Assembly: GCA_030622115.1 (NCBI GenBank)
Contig: JAUXGN010000010.1
Location: 1 to 64,000, forward strand
Reading direction: 5' to 3'
Length of the DNA stretch: 64,000 bases
Origin: Candidatus Eiseniibacteriota bacterium
GTDB lineage: Bacteria > Joyebacterota > Joyebacteria > Joyebacterales > Joyebacteraceae
The position numbers and the translations under genes were made by a program. Below, one piece after another: positions 44,311 through 53,358 of this stretch (position 1 is its first letter; each line of letters begins with the position of its first letter). Under the pieces are notes generated by a model, which worked only from the letters and a program-made list of their open reading frames with translations, had not been told where the DNA came from and made no database searches.

Positions 44311-45055
44311 TCTCTGCTCCTCGCATCTCGTGAACAAGTTCCGGCAAAATGTCTCCTGCCTTCCCTCGCAGGAAGATGTCCGCAACATCTTTCGTGTAGG
44401 ATGAGGCCGATGTGTTGATCTCAATCACCACGGCTCCCGCCTCTTTCGCTACGACCGGCACGTAGGCCGCCGGCATCACCTCGCCCGTTGTCCCGACGAT
44501 AAGAACGACTCCCGCAGCCGCCGCCTCCGCGAACGATTCCCGCGACACATCCTCCGGGATCTGCTCGCTGAAGAAAACGAAATCGGGCTTCAAGACACCG
44601 CCGCAGCTTGCGCAGCGAGGTGGCGTCTTCGATAGATCGACGTTCTCCCGCGCATACGGTGTGTGGCAGTCCAGGCAGTGGAGCGTGCGCGTCGTGCCGT
44701 GGAACTCGATGACCTTCTCACTCCCCGCCATCTGATGAAGACCATCGATGTTCTGGGTCACGACTGAGCGGGCGAAGCCGGCTCTCTCAAGTTCCGCAAC
44801 GGCGATGTGCCCTCTGTTCGGCTCTGCACGCTCTATCGCGTCGAAGAAGAGCTCGCGTATGAGAACCCATGAACCGGCGGGATCCTCAAGAAAACGCCCC
44901 AGCTCGATGAAGCTGGGGTCGTGCTTCGTCCAGAGCCCGTCAGGACCTCTGAAAGGTGGTATGCCGCTCTCGACCGAAATACCGGCGCCCGTGAAGACCA
45001 CTGTCTCGCGGCGATCGCGGATGATGGATGCCGCCCTTTTGAGGTCGCCCTCCAT
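44303..45055 (-). CDS. Sir2-family NAD-dependent protein deacylase
   Basis: The 250-residue sirtuin has the NAD-binding motif VVFTGAGISVESGIPPFRGPDGLW at the N-terminus, VVTQNIDGLHQMAGS, the catalytic His in IEFHGTTR, and four zinc cysteines (CLDC and CASC) about 20 residues apart. VGTTGEVMPAAYVP and VIEINTSAS complete the Rossmann fold. It probably deacylates lysines in cytosolic proteins. ATG 45055 has GAGGAGGG 4 nt upstream. It overlaps the initiation repeat of the downstream gene. Confidence 0.95.
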   Translation of the reverse strand: MEGDLKRAASIIRDRRETVVFTGAGISVESGIPPFRGPDGLWTKHDPSFIELGRFLEDPAGSWVLIRELFFDAIERAEPNRGHIAVAELERAGFARSVVTQNIDGLHQMAGSEKVIEFHGTTRTLHCLDCHTPYARENVDLSKTPPRCASCGGVLKPDFVFFSEQIPEDVSRESFAEAAAAGVVLIVGTTGEVMPAAYVPVVAKEAGAVVIEINTSASSYTKDVADIFLRGKAGDILPELVHEMRGAEKC

Positions 45056-45123
45056 CGAGCCCTCCTCGGCCGGCGGCGCGCACGCGGTCCTTCGTCAGCC
45101 ACACGTCGCCGGTGCTCGAAGGC

Positions 45124-46878
45124 CTAGCCCGCGTCCCGCGCCTTCGCGATTCTTGCCCAAGTATCTCTCAGGCCAACCGAGCGGTTGAAGACGAGGCGCC
45201 CGGCTTTCGAGTCCACGGGATCGACTGAGAAATAGCCCTTCCTCAGGAACTGGTACGGCGTGCCGGACTCAGCACTCGCAAGACCCGGCTCCAATTTGCA
45301 ACCCACGAGGACTTCCACCGAATCAGGGTTCACGAGATCGGTGAAATCCTGGGCTGCGCCTGCCGCATCAGAGACCGCCTCGCCGTCGGCTGAAAGCTCC
45401 TCTCCCGGGAGAATTCTTTCATCGGGTGGAGCTTCGAGCAGAAGATGGTCGAACAGCCTCACCTCCGCGTCGAGGGCGTGCTCCGCCGAGACCCAGTGGA
45501 GCGTTCCCTTGACCTTGCGGCCATCGGGCGCGTCTCCGCCGCGTGTCTCAGGATCGTACGTGCATATGAGCTCCACGACTTCTCCCGTGGCAGAATCCTT
45601 CACGACTTCACGGCACGTGATGAAGTAAGCGTGCTTGAGCCTGACCTCGCGCCCTGGAGCCAGCCGGAAGAATTTCTTAGGAGGATCCTCGTGGAAATCG
45701 CCGCGTTCGATGTAGATGACGCGCGAGAACGGGATCTTCCTCGTTCCCGCGCGAGCGTCCTCCGGGTTGTTGACGGCATCAAACTCCTCGACCTGCCCCT
45801 CGGGGTAGTTCTCGATCACGACCCTGAGCGGCCTGAGGACAGCCATGACCCTCTGTGCGCGCGCGTTCAGGTCATCACGCAGACAGTGCTCAAGAAGCTC
45901 AACCTCGATGGTCGTCGGCGTCTTGGCCACACCGACGCGCCCCAGAAAATCTCTGATGGCCTCGGGTGTGTAGCCGCGTCGCCTGAGCCCCGCTATTGTG
46001 GGCATGCGTGGATCGTCCCACCCCCACACGAGCCCTCCATCCACTAGACGAATGAGCTTCCGCTTGCTGAGAATCGTGCGTGTGAGGTTCAGGCGCGCGA
46101 ACTCTATCTGCTGCGGGTGGTAGACGTTCAGTTCGTCGAGGAACCAGTCATAGAGCGGCCTATGGTCCTCAAACTCGATCGAACAGTTCGAGTGCGTGAT
46201 GCGCTCGATGGAATCCGACAGGCAGTGGGTGAAATCGTACATCGGGTATATGCACCACTCATTTCCCGTCCGGTGATGCTGCGCATGAAGAATGCGATAG
46301 ATGACGGGGTCGCGCATGTTGATGTTCGGCGAGGCCATGTCGATCTTCGCGCGAAGCGTCCTCGAACCGTTCGGGAACTCCCCTGCCTTCATGCGCCCGA
46401 AGAGCTCTGCGTTCTCTTCGATCGAGCGGTCGCGGTACGGACTGTTCCGTCCCTTCTCGGTCAGTGTCCCCCGATACTTGCGCATCTCCTCCTGCGAGAG
46501 GTCGCAGACATACGCCTTCCCAAGCCTGAGAAGCTCAAGCGCATACTCGTAGAGCCGATCGAAGTAGTCCGATGCGTAGAAGAGACGGTCGCCCCAGTCG
46601 AAGCCCATCCAGTGGATGTCCTCCTTGATCTGATCGACGTACTCCGTCTCCTCCTTGGTCGGATTCGTGTCGTCGAATCGGAGGTTGCACAAACCCCCGT
46701 ACTCATCGGCGATCGAGAAGTTGAGGTTGAACGCCTTCGCATGACCTATGTGAAGGTAGCCGTTCGGCTCGGGCGGGAAACGCGTCTGAACGCGCCCGTC
46801 GAACCGCCCGGTCCGGTTGTCCTCCTCCACCCTCGCTCTCACGAAATCGAGTCCGCGCTCTTTGTCGTTCCTCGCCAT
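45124..46878 (-). CDS. glnS: Glutaminyl-tRNA synthetase
   Basis: The 584-residue class I synthetase shows [20 protein letters not shown] (HIGH motif and GlnRS signature), [26 protein letters not shown], the class I ILSKRKL (KMSKS equivalent) and [23 protein letters not shown]. The C-terminal anticodon-binding beta-barrels include [27 protein letters not shown] and the final [26 protein letters not shown]. It charges tRNA-Gln directly. Length is normal. The AAAGG ribosome site lies 9 nt upstream. Confidence 0.97.
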   Translation of the reverse strand: MARNDKERGLDFVRARVEEDNRTGRFDGRVQTRFPPEPNGYLHIGHAKAFNLNFSIADEYGGLCNLRFDDTNPTKEETEYVDQIKEDIHWMGFDWGDRLFYASDYFDRLYEYALELLRLGKAYVCDLSQEEMRKYRGTLTEKGRNSPYRDRSIEENAELFGRMKAGEFPNGSRTLRAKIDMASPNINMRDPVIYRILHAQHHRTGNEWCIYPMYDFTHCLSDSIERITHSNCSIEFEDHRPLYDWFLDELNVYHPQQIEFARLNLTRTILSKRKLIRLVDGGLVWGWDDPRMPTIAGLRRRGYTPEAIRDFLGRVGVAKTPTTIEVELLEHCLRDDLNARAQRVMAVLRPLRVVIENYPEGQVEEFDAVNNPEDARAGTRKIPFSRVIYIERGDFHEDPPKKFFRLAPGREVRLKHAYFITCREVVKDSATGEVVELICTYDPETRGGDAPDGRKVKGTLHWVSAEHALDAEVRLFDHLLLEAPPDERILPGEELSADGEAVSDAAGAAQDFTDLVNPDSVEVLVGCKLEPGLASAESGTPYQFLRKGYFSVDPVDSKAGRLVFNRSVGLRDTWARIAKARDAG

Positions 46879-46944
46879 CTACTGAATCGCCTTTCCTTGC
46901 AGATACGTTCCCGGGCCCCGAATCGCGACCACAGCTGCACCAAC

Positions 46945-48471
46945 CTACCCGTCCAGGCTCCCGACCGTGTTCTCAACGGCGTCGAGGATCTCACACGACC
47001 TGACAAGCTCCTGCATCGCAGTGTGGTCGGGGTAGAGCGGCCGGTCGATATCCAGGAACTCGACGTGCTTCCGGATGACCGCGTGCGCCGCACTCGTGCC
47101 CTTCCCCTTTTTGAAATCGCGGAAGTCCATTGCCTGCGCCGCTGCCATGAACTCGATCCCGAGAACGCCGTAGGCGTTGTCGATGATCTGTCCGTTCTTG
47201 ATCGCCGTGTTCATACCCATCGAGACGAAATCCTCCTGGTCGGCCGCTGCCGGTATCGACTGGATGCTCGCCGGCGCCGAGAGGATGCGCTGCTCCACGA
47301 TGAGGCTGTCGGCCGTGTACTGCGAGAGCATCATTCCGGACATCATCCCGGCGCCCTTTGAGAGGAACGGCGGAAGTCCGACCGAGAGCGCCGGGTTCGT
47401 CAGGCGATTCATGCGGCGCTCCGACAGAACGCAGATCATCGTTATGGCCGCACCGGCCATGTCCATCGGAAGCGAGACAGGTGATCCCTGGAAGTTCGCG
47501 CCGGTGATCGTGAGCTTGTACTCGGGGAAGAAGACCGGATTGTCGCCAACGCCGTTGAGTTCGACCTCGACCTGGCTCTTCGCCCAAAGGATCGCATCCT
47601 GCGCTGCGCCGATGACCTGGGGGGTCGAACGCATTGAGTAGGCGTCCTGAACCTTCATCTTCAGATTGCCCTCAGCCACGTCACCGCCGGCCATAACCTT
47701 GAGCAGCACTCCCGCTGTTCTGATAGCGCCCTTGAACCCGCGTGCCTGATGCAGACGCACGTCGTAGGGCTTTGTGTTCGCCATCAGGGCTTCGAGCGAC
47801 ATCGCGCAGGCAATCTCGGCGTGCTTGAGTATGCGCGTCATGTCGTAGATGTGGATCGCGCTCATCGCGGTCAGGAGGTTCGAACCGTTGATGGTGGCAA
47901 GCCCGTCCCGCGCCTCGAGTCCCGGAATCGGAATGCCCGCCTTCTCCATCGCGTCCTTGCCGGAAAGAAGCTTGCCCTCGTAGTAGGCGTGCCCCTCACC
48001 CATGAGGAGAAGCGCTATCTGGCTCATCGGCGCCAGATCTCCGCTGGCCCCGACCGAGCCCTTCTGGCAAACGAAGGGCGTCACTCCCTTGTTGAGCATT
48101 GCCGCAAGAGTGAGAGTGATATCCGGACGACATCCGGATCTGCCGTTGCAGTGCACGTTGATTCGTCCGGCCATCGCTCCGCGCACGTACTCGAGCGGTG
48201 CGGGATCGCCGATACCGGCGGCGTGATTGTATATGAGGTACTTCTGGAACTCCCCGACCTGCTCGTCGGTCAGCACGACCTCGGAGAATTCACCGATGCC
48301 CGTATTGACTCCATACATGATCTCGTGCGCCTGTATTTTCTCTTCCAGCATCGCACGGCAGGTCTTGATCCTCTCGAGCGCATCCGGATGAATCTCAACT
48401 TTCTCTCCATGCCGTGCGATCGCCACAAGTTTGTCAACAGTGAGTGTGTTCCCATCCAGTACGATCGACAT
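46945..48471 (-). CDS. hutH: Histidine ammonia-lyase-like MIO enzyme
   Basis: The 508-residue protein starts at ATG 48471 (GGGGGAG upstream). The MIO prosthetic group forms from Ala-Ser-Gly in KGSVGASGDLAPMSQIALL, at about residues 142-144, as in histidine ammonia-lyase. YGVNTGIGEFSEVVLT, the GDNPVFFP segment and QSIPAAADQEDFVSMGMNTA also fit. The usual SH of the substrate pocket reads YNHAAG. HAL deaminates histidine to urocanate, but related lyases and 2,3-aminomutases act on Tyr or Phe. No hutU, hutI or hutG lies nearby, so substrate is uncertain. Confidence 0.8.
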   Translation of the reverse strand: MSIVLDGNTLTVDKLVAIARHGEKVEIHPDALERIKTCRAMLEEKIQAHEIMYGVNTGIGEFSEVVLTDEQVGEFQKYLIYNHAAGIGDPAPLEYVRGAMAGRINVHCNGRSGCRPDITLTLAAMLNKGVTPFVCQKGSVGASGDLAPMSQIALLLMGEGHAYYEGKLLSGKDAMEKAGIPIPGLEARDGLATINGSNLLTAMSAIHIYDMTRILKHAEIACAMSLEALMANTKPYDVRLHQARGFKGAIRTAGVLLKVMAGGDVAEGNLKMKVQDAYSMRSTPQVIGAAQDAILWAKSQVEVELNGVGDNPVFFPEYKLTITGANFQGSPVSLPMDMAGAAITMICVLSERRMNRLTNPALSVGLPPFLSKGAGMMSGMMLSQYTADSLIVEQRILSAPASIQSIPAAADQEDFVSMGMNTAIKNGQIIDNAYGVLGIEFMAAAQAMDFRDFKKGKGTSAAHAVIRKHVEFLDIDRPLYPDHTAMQELVRSCEILDAVENTVGSLDG

Positions 48472-48543
48472 TCTTCTCCCCCGTGGATTCCATTCCCCTC
48501 GTCTGCCTGCCGGACTCATCCCGCCGGACAGCACAATGCTTCG

Positions 48544-48562
48544 CGAGCCCCTCTGGGGCTCG
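48544..48562 (-). promoter_or_regulatory. Perfect hairpin upstream of the ammonia-lyase gene
   Basis: CGAGCCCC-tct-GGGGCTCG is a perfect 8-bp inverted repeat in the 210-nt gap before ATG 48471. A weak minus-strand -35/-10 pair (TTGTCG, 18 bp, GACAAT) lies upstream at about 48580-48615, which would put the hairpin in the leader. There is no T run, so an operator or leader structure is more likely than a terminator. Confidence 0.4.
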
Positions 48563-48681
48563 AAAGATGCTCACAATACTGCGATTGTCTCAGAGTTTGA
48601 CGGGCCCCGACAAGCTCAATCTGAAGGCATAAGGCCGCACGATCGAGTGCGCCTATGGTTCGGGAGCATGAAAGACGCGGT

Positions 48682-49314
48682 CTAGTTTGTGGCAACCATC
48701 CCGTCTCTGATCAGCTGGTCGGCCACCTCTCGCGACACTGATTGGGCAAAGCCGGCTCTGCCGATCGATGGATCGCCGGCTGTTCTCGCGACTGCCAGCC
48801 ACACCATCTCTCCGCTGGCTCTATCAATCAGCTCTGCGGAGAAGTCGGCCCAGGCGTCCACATCTACATGGCCCGGGGCCCATTTGGTGTACGTGTGAAC
48901 ACGGCCCGTGTACGGGTTGACACGGTGGACCCTACGCAGGCGATCCGGCGTGCGGTGTCTTGTCGCTCCGCTATCTGTCATCTCTACGGTAAGAACGGCA
49001 TCAATCCCATTCCTGTCGAGTTCTCGCTGCCGCTGACCATATGTGTAGTCCTTCCCAGCGAAGAAGATCGAGTACTGAGGCGCCGCATCGACTCCCCGAT
49101 CAATCAGTTCCTCAACGAGATAGTTCTCCGCACTATCCGCGGTCAGGGCGTCATCGACATCGATCCAGACAAGTATCTTCTCGTACGGTTGCCCCCTGTA
49201 GTCGGGCGACGTCTGTGACCGGATCTCCGTTGAAGCACAACCAGCCATCATGATAGTGAGTGCAAGGAGAACTGCGATCGTCGCGGTCGCACCTCGGATC
49301 GTCGTTCCTTTCAT
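48682..49314 (-). CDS. Putative lipoprotein of unknown function
   Basis: The 210-residue protein has a lipoprotein signal: positively charged start, hydrophobic stretch and lipobox LTIMMAGC with Cys at about 26. The mature part (PYEKILVWIDVDD, AENYLVEELIDRGVDAAPQY, IDAVLTVEMTDSG, DFSAELIDRASGEMVWLAVAR, SREVADQLIRDGMV) resembles DUF4136/GNA1162-type lipoproteins, in which a short-lived alpha/beta domain ends in an exported helix. Function unknown. GAGGAGGG lies 8 nt upstream of ATG 49314. Confidence 0.8.
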   Translation of the reverse strand: MKGTTIRGATATIAVLLALTIMMAGCASTEIRSQTSPDYRGQPYEKILVWIDVDDALTADSAENYLVEELIDRGVDAAPQYSIFFAGKDYTYGQRQRELDRNGIDAVLTVEMTDSGATRHRTPDRLRRVHRVNPYTGRVHTYTKWAPGHVDVDAWADFSAELIDRASGEMVWLAVARTAGDPSIGRAGFAQSVSREVADQLIRDGMVATN

Positions 49315-49429
49315 GATTCTGTCCCTCCTCCGGTAGCGAATGTCGCCCGAGACCTGTCGATTCCTGTTCGCAAGCGCCTCCAGCCCAAGACCTGCCGTTC
49401 CCTGTCCCCTGAGCGCCCGCGGGGGCGAA

Positions 49430-49849
49430 CTACTCCCCTATGATCTTGACGAGAACGCGTTTCCTTCGACCGCCGTCAAACTCACCGTAGAAGATCTGCT
49501 CCCACGGCCCGAAGTCCAGCGAGCCTTCGGTAACGGCCACAACCACCTCCCGCCCCATCACCTGACGCTTGAGATGTGCGTCCCCATTGTCTTCTCCGGT
49601 CCTGTTGTGCCTGTATGCGCTCGTGGGCTCGTGCGGAGCGAGTCCCTCCAGCCAGCGTTCGTAGTCCTGGTGAAGTCCGGACTCATCGTCATTGATGAAC
49701 ACGGACGCCGTGATGTGCATCGCATTGACCAACACGAGTCCTTCCGACACTCCGGACTCCGCGAGCGCCTCCTCCACCTCTGGTGTGATATTGATGAACG
49801 CTCGGCGCCCTGCCGTATTGAACCAGAGCTCTTTTCTATAGCTTCTCAT
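49430..49849 (-). CDS. YjbQ family protein (secondary thiamine-phosphate synthase enzyme family)
   Basis: The 139-residue UPF0047/YjbQ protein shows [46 protein letters not shown], the [20 protein letters not shown] metal-site loop (His and Asp) and [17 protein letters not shown]. YjbQ members have weak thiamine-phosphate synthase activity; the real role is unclear. ATG 49849 has AGGAG at 6 nt; 49855 would place the ribosome site directly against the codon. Confidence 0.92.
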   Translation of the reverse strand: MRSYRKELWFNTAGRRAFINITPEVEEALAESGVSEGLVLVNAMHITASVFINDDESGLHQDYERWLEGLAPHEPTSAYRHNRTGEDNGDAHLKRQVMGREVVVAVTEGSLDFGPWEQIFYGEFDGGRRKRVLVKIIGE

Positions 49850-49873
49850 TCGCATCTCCTGGCGTCGCCGGCG

Positions 49874-50860
49874 CTATTTCATCTGATCAGAGTCCTTCAT
49901 GAACTGAACGCGCTCATAGCCGGCCGGGTTCGCGCTCCTCTCCTGACTCATCTTCCCGCGGAGATCGGCTACTGACGCGTAGCCGTGCGAGTCCATCCAG
50001 CTTTCGAGTTCATCAAGTATGACCCCGGCATGACCGATTCCGTTCCTGTAGAAGGCTGAACAGACCTGCGTGGCGGTCGCGCCGGCCAGCAGCTGCTTCA
50101 CGACGGCGCCGCCGTCGTTGATTCCGGTCGTGGCCACAAGATCGCACTCGAGCTGTCCCGCAAGTATGGACACCCATCTGAGTGTGGGGTACATCTCCTC
50201 CGGACCGCTGAGATGCCCTGTGCGAATCAGTTCCATCTTCTCAAGATCGAAATCAAAGCGCATGAAACGATTGAACAGCACGATCGCGTCGGCTCCGGCC
50301 TCTGACAATCTTGCTGCCGTATGGGCGAGTCCGGAGAAGAACGAGCCTATCTTGATGGCCACGGGGATAGACGCCAGGTCCTTCACGGACCTGACAGCAT
50401 CAATGCAGATCTGCTCGTTCACACGCCCGTCGCTCTCCGGATCTGAGGGGAACACAAAGACGTTGAGTTCGAGCGCATCAGCGCCCGCGATCTCTACCCG
50501 CTTCGCGAAGTCCAGCCAGCCCGTGGCGGAGACACAGTGGATGCTTGGTATCACAGGAATGGAAACGGCCTTCTTCGCGTCGGATACAAGTGAGATGTAG
50601 CGTCCAACAGCGTTCTCTAGCCCATAGTTCCTGACATAGTCGGCGGCCTCCGGATGCATGTGCGGCGTCTGCCCGGACGCTACCACACCATCAACCTCTG
50701 CAGTGATCTCCTCTTCGAATATCGACTTGAGCACCACTGCCCCCACCCCAGCCTCCTCGCACGCAACAACACCCTCCACGGAGTTCGCAAGACCGGAACT
50801 CCCTACGACCAGCGGGTTCTTGAGCTTGAGCCCCATGTACGTTGTAGCCAGATCTGCCAT
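49874..50860 (-). CDS. Dihydroorotate dehydrogenase-like flavoprotein
   Basis: The 328-residue TIM-barrel protein of the DHOD/PreA class has LKLKNPLVVGSSGLANSVEGV at the N-terminus (FMN loop), ADALELNVFVFPSD, IPVAIKIGSFFSGLAHTAARL, the ATTGINDGGAVVKQLLAGATATQVCSAF phosphate-binding loops, and a C-terminal helical segment. It resembles the dihydroorotate dehydrogenase-like group rather than true PyrD: the catalytic Cys/Ser loop of PyrD is not evident. It may act on another pyrimidine or a unknown substrate. AGGAGG precedes ATG 50860 at 8 nt. Confidence 0.88.
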   Translation of the reverse strand: MADLATTYMGLKLKNPLVVGSSGLANSVEGVVACEEAGVGAVVLKSIFEEEITAEVDGVVASGQTPHMHPEAADYVRNYGLENAVGRYISLVSDAKKAVSIPVIPSIHCVSATGWLDFAKRVEIAGADALELNVFVFPSDPESDGRVNEQICIDAVRSVKDLASIPVAIKIGSFFSGLAHTAARLSEAGADAIVLFNRFMRFDFDLEKMELIRTGHLSGPEEMYPTLRWVSILAGQLECDLVATTGINDGGAVVKQLLAGATATQVCSAFYRNGIGHAGVILDELESWMDSHGYASVADLRGKMSQERSANPAGYERVQFMKDSDQMK

Positions 50861-50931
50861 CTCACTTTCCTCCTATTGTGGCGCCGGTCGCGCGGGCGCG
50901 GATAGCAACTTCGCCATGTGGGATCCAATGC

Positions 50932-52065
50932 CTACCTGGCCACGGAACGCACATGCTCGATGAGAGCGTTCCCCAGGAACGTATTGTCGTGGATTCCACC
51001 CAGATGGGAGCTGCCGGGTCCGTACGCAAGAAGCGGGACCATACTCGCTGAGTGACCGCCCGTTGTGAACCCTGTCCGTGACACGCGGTGCTCCGCCACC
51101 GAACCGTCAAGAACGGCGTAGCCGCCCGTCTCATGGTCGGACGTAACGACAACGAGTGTTCGCCCATCCCGCTCCGCGAAATCCATACCGATTCCGACCG
51201 CGGCATCGAAGTCGAGCGTCTCTGCTATGATCCAGTCGGAGTTGTTCTCGTGCCCGGCCCAGTCTATCTGAGAACCCTCGACCATGAGGAAGAATCCATC
51301 CTCATCTCCGGCCAGTATGTCCAGAGCACCGGCCGTGAGGCGCGCGAGGCTAGGAGCGCGTTCATACTCAACCGGCGGATGAGCACGATAGAAGAGTCCT
51401 GCGACGCGCTCGCCATCCGAACGGTCTCTACCCAGGAGTTCGTTGAATTCCTCCTCGGTGCGCACGATCGTCATCTCGCCTTCCATCTCATAGATGAGGT
51501 TCCGATCGTCTTTCCTGAGGCTACCCAAGGCGGATGCCGGCAGGAAGTACCCCAGCCCGCCTCCGAACAAAACGTCAACGCCTCCGGCAGCGATGTGCTC
51601 CGCTATCAGCACATCGTCACTCCTGTCCGGAACATGAGCGACAAAGACGGCCGGCGTCGCGTGCGTGATCGAACAGGTCACGGCAAGACCCGTCGCCATT
51701 CCGTTCTCCTCGGCATACTCAAGAACGGTCTTGAGTGGTGCTCCGGCCGGAGACACGGAGATGGCGCCGTTCACGGTCGATTCTCCCGTAGCTATGGCGG
51801 TTCCGCTTGCAGCAGAGTCAGTGACAAATGACCCCACTGCATGAGTCGCCAGAAACCCACCGGTAGTAAGCCGCTCCATGTTCAGAGAGCCGCTCTCGAC
51901 CCTGGCGGCCGTGACGTGAGAGACCCCCATGCCGTCACCGATAAACAGGATGATGTTGTGTGGATCGACCGGGGGCGCGTGGGTCGAGGCGCAGCCGACC
52001 AGAGCGAGGAGAGCCAACAGCGCCGCGACGGTGAGTCGCCGATGTACACCATCTGTTTTTCTCAC
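50932..52065 (-). CDS. Alkaline phosphatase, lipoprotein-anchored
   Basis: The 377-residue protein starts at GTG 52065 (GGGAG upstream). The signal ends at a lipobox (LLALVGC; Cys near 26), so it is membrane-anchored. The PhoA fold follows: NIILFIGDGMGVSHVTAARV (metal Asp), the phospho-acceptor Ser in SFVTDSAASGTAIATG near residue 85, EGSQIDWAGHENN, and VTSDHETGGYAV, with the last metal His in TTGGHSASMVPLLAYG. It is somewhat shorter than E. coli PhoA. It hydrolyses phosphomonoesters in the periplasm. Confidence 0.93.
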   Translation of the reverse strand: MRKTDGVHRRLTVAALLALLALVGCASTHAPPVDPHNIILFIGDGMGVSHVTAARVESGSLNMERLTTGGFLATHAVGSFVTDSAASGTAIATGESTVNGAISVSPAGAPLKTVLEYAEENGMATGLAVTCSITHATPAVFVAHVPDRSDDVLIAEHIAAGGVDVLFGGGLGYFLPASALGSLRKDDRNLIYEMEGEMTIVRTEEEFNELLGRDRSDGERVAGLFYRAHPPVEYERAPSLARLTAGALDILAGDEDGFFLMVEGSQIDWAGHENNSDWIIAETLDFDAAVGIGMDFAERDGRTLVVVTSDHETGGYAVLDGSVAEHRVSRTGFTTGGHSASMVPLLAYGPGSSHLGGIHDNTFLGNALIEHVRSVAR

Positions 52066-52103
52066 GGTCTCTCCCTCACGGCGCGAGTTCGAAGAAACAA
52101 GCC

Positions 52104-52487
52104 CTAGTCTGTGTTCGCTCGACAGAGAGCCACGGCGTCATCCTGCATCAGTGCCCAGAACGTGTAGACGCCGAGCGCCGTCCCCATCGGGACATCCATG
52201 AGACCCAGCGCGCCCACGACGATCGTCATGATGCGCGCCCATTCCTTCCTCTTGAGAAGCCCGATGCCTCCGATGATCCCGGGAACGGAGAGCAGGATGA
52301 AGAAGACGGCCAGGCACGTGCCGACAAGTACCAGAATCTGCGCTGCCTGCGGGTCTTCCGCAAGACAACCGATCGTGGATAGCAGTGCGAAGATGACAAT
52401 CCCCACGAGCAGTGCGAGTGAGTGGTAGACAATGTGCAGGATGGCCACAAGTGTAAGGTGCTTGTCGGATGGATACGACTGTGTCAT
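52104..52487 (-). CDS. Small integral membrane protein
   Basis: The 127-residue protein has three or four membrane segments (LVAILHIVYHSLALLVGIVI, ILVLVGTCLAVFFILLSVPG, IMTIVVGALGLMDVPMG). GLLKRKEWARIMTIVVGALGLMDVPMGTALGVYTFWALM is a pattern common in uncharacterised DUF-type membrane proteins. Function unknown. GGAGG lies 5 nt upstream of ATG 52487. It follows the NifX-like gene by 16 nt in the same direction. Confidence 0.8.
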   Translation of the reverse strand: MTQSYPSDKHLTLVAILHIVYHSLALLVGIVIFALLSTIGCLAEDPQAAQILVLVGTCLAVFFILLSVPGIIGGIGLLKRKEWARIMTIVVGALGLMDVPMGTALGVYTFWALMQDDAVALCRANTD

Positions 52488-52503
52488 GACATCCTCCGTG
52501 TCT

Positions 52504-52890
52504 CTACTGTTCATCCGGGGAGTGATCGCACGCCTGATCCGGATTGTCGACAAGCTTCCCCAAGAGATACTGCTCGGCGGCTTTCTCTGCCTCGACCTCG
52601 TTTGTGACAAAGACCTCTATCTTAGCTGACGCGAGATCGTCGTATATGCGTCGTCCCATACCGCGTGCGACGACGACCTGGCAGTCAGACAACGCGCTCA
52701 GGATCGGACCATGTCGATTGGCCGCGTGTGACTCACCCTCGGGTCCCGCCACGTGGCTGGTAAAGGTGTTCGGTCGGTACTCGCTCCCCGTGATCTTCCC
52801 GTCCTCGGCCTCCACGATCACGAATCCTCTCGTGCGCCCGAAATGCGAGGCGATGGTCTTCCCGTCGTCCGATGCAATGGCTATCTTCAT
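52504..52890 (-). CDS. NifB/NifX-type iron-molybdenum cluster-binding domain protein
   Basis: The 128-residue protein starts at ATG 52890 (GGAGG 5 nt upstream). MKIAIASDDGKTIASHFGRTRGFVIVE and SDCQVVVARGMGRRIYDDLASAKIEVFVTN are diagnostic of the dinitrogenase Fe-Mo cofactor-binding family (PF02579). Such standalone proteins occur in many anaerobes without nitrogenase and may carry metal clusters. There is no nif gene in the window, so a nitrogen-fixation role is not claimed. The C-terminal ACDHSPDEQ has a Cys/His pair. Confidence 0.9.
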   Translation of the reverse strand: MKIAIASDDGKTIASHFGRTRGFVIVEAEDGKITGSEYRPNTFTSHVAGPEGESHAANRHGPILSALSDCQVVVARGMGRRIYDDLASAKIEVFVTNEVEAEKAAEQYLLGKLVDNPDQACDHSPDEQ

Positions 52891-52931
52891 CACAACCTCC
52901 ACTTTCGTTTGGGGATCCTCAGTCAGTGCCG

Positions 52932-53228
52932 TCAATCGATATACCCAAGCGATCTGAGCTGCTCCTTCACAGCCTCAAGATCCTCGGGCGTCAGTTCGTC
53001 TGTCACCGGCAGGTCGGCGAGGGGATGCTTCACCCTGCCCCAAGAGACGCGTTCCCAGATCCGCTCGTGGTAGTAGTAGAGAACTACGCGGATTCCGTGG
53101 AAGATGACCGTAATGATCGCCATCTCTTTCCAGTTCTTGGTGATGAAATACGTGATCAGCCCAAGCAGTACGATCCCGACGACCCGCCAGGTAATAGACT
53201 TCATCCAAGATCGTTTCGCTGTGTCCAC
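52932..53228 (-). CDS. DUF2061 membrane protein
   Basis: The 98-residue protein starts at GTG 53228 (GGGAG 7 nt upstream). KRSWMKSITWRVVGIVLLGLITYFITKNWKEM and VIFHGIRVVLYYYHERIWERVSWG match DUF2061: two membrane helices with a charged loop and a C-terminal Trp/Arg box. The function of the family is unknown. The sequence upstream to 53327 in the same frame contains the promoter and is not coding. It leads an operon with the NifX-like gene and a membrane protein. Confidence 0.88.
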   Translation of the reverse strand: MDTAKRSWMKSITWRVVGIVLLGLITYFITKNWKEMAIITVIFHGIRVVLYYYHERIWERVSWGRVKHPLADLPVTDELTPEDLEAVKEQLRSLGYID

Positions 53229-53309
53229 TGGTGTCTCCCGGTGAGGCTCTGCCTCTGCCTCTGCCCTTGCTTGCGCTCGACATTCGAAGTTAGAGAACCA
53301 ACGACTATG

Positions 53310-53337
53310 ATTGTAGGGATTCTGCACCTTGTGTCAA
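53310..53337 (-). promoter_or_regulatory. Sigma-70-type promoter of the DUF2061-NifX operon
   Basis: On the minus strand a perfect TTGACA (53337-53332) and TACAAT (53315-53310) are spaced by 16 bp. Transcription from about 53303 would give a leader of about 75 nt before GTG 53228. The MFS gene ends 22 nt upstream. Confidence 0.75.
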
Positions 53338-53358
53338 CTGCCCCGCTGCAAACACTGA

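Noticed and set aside
52504-52890. Nitrogen-fixation locus
   Set aside because: Only a standalone cluster-binding domain protein is present; no nitrogenase or assembly genes.
53245-53275. CTCTGC short repeats before the DUF2061 gene
   Set aside because: Low-complexity leader sequence with too few, imperfect copies to call a meaningful repeat.
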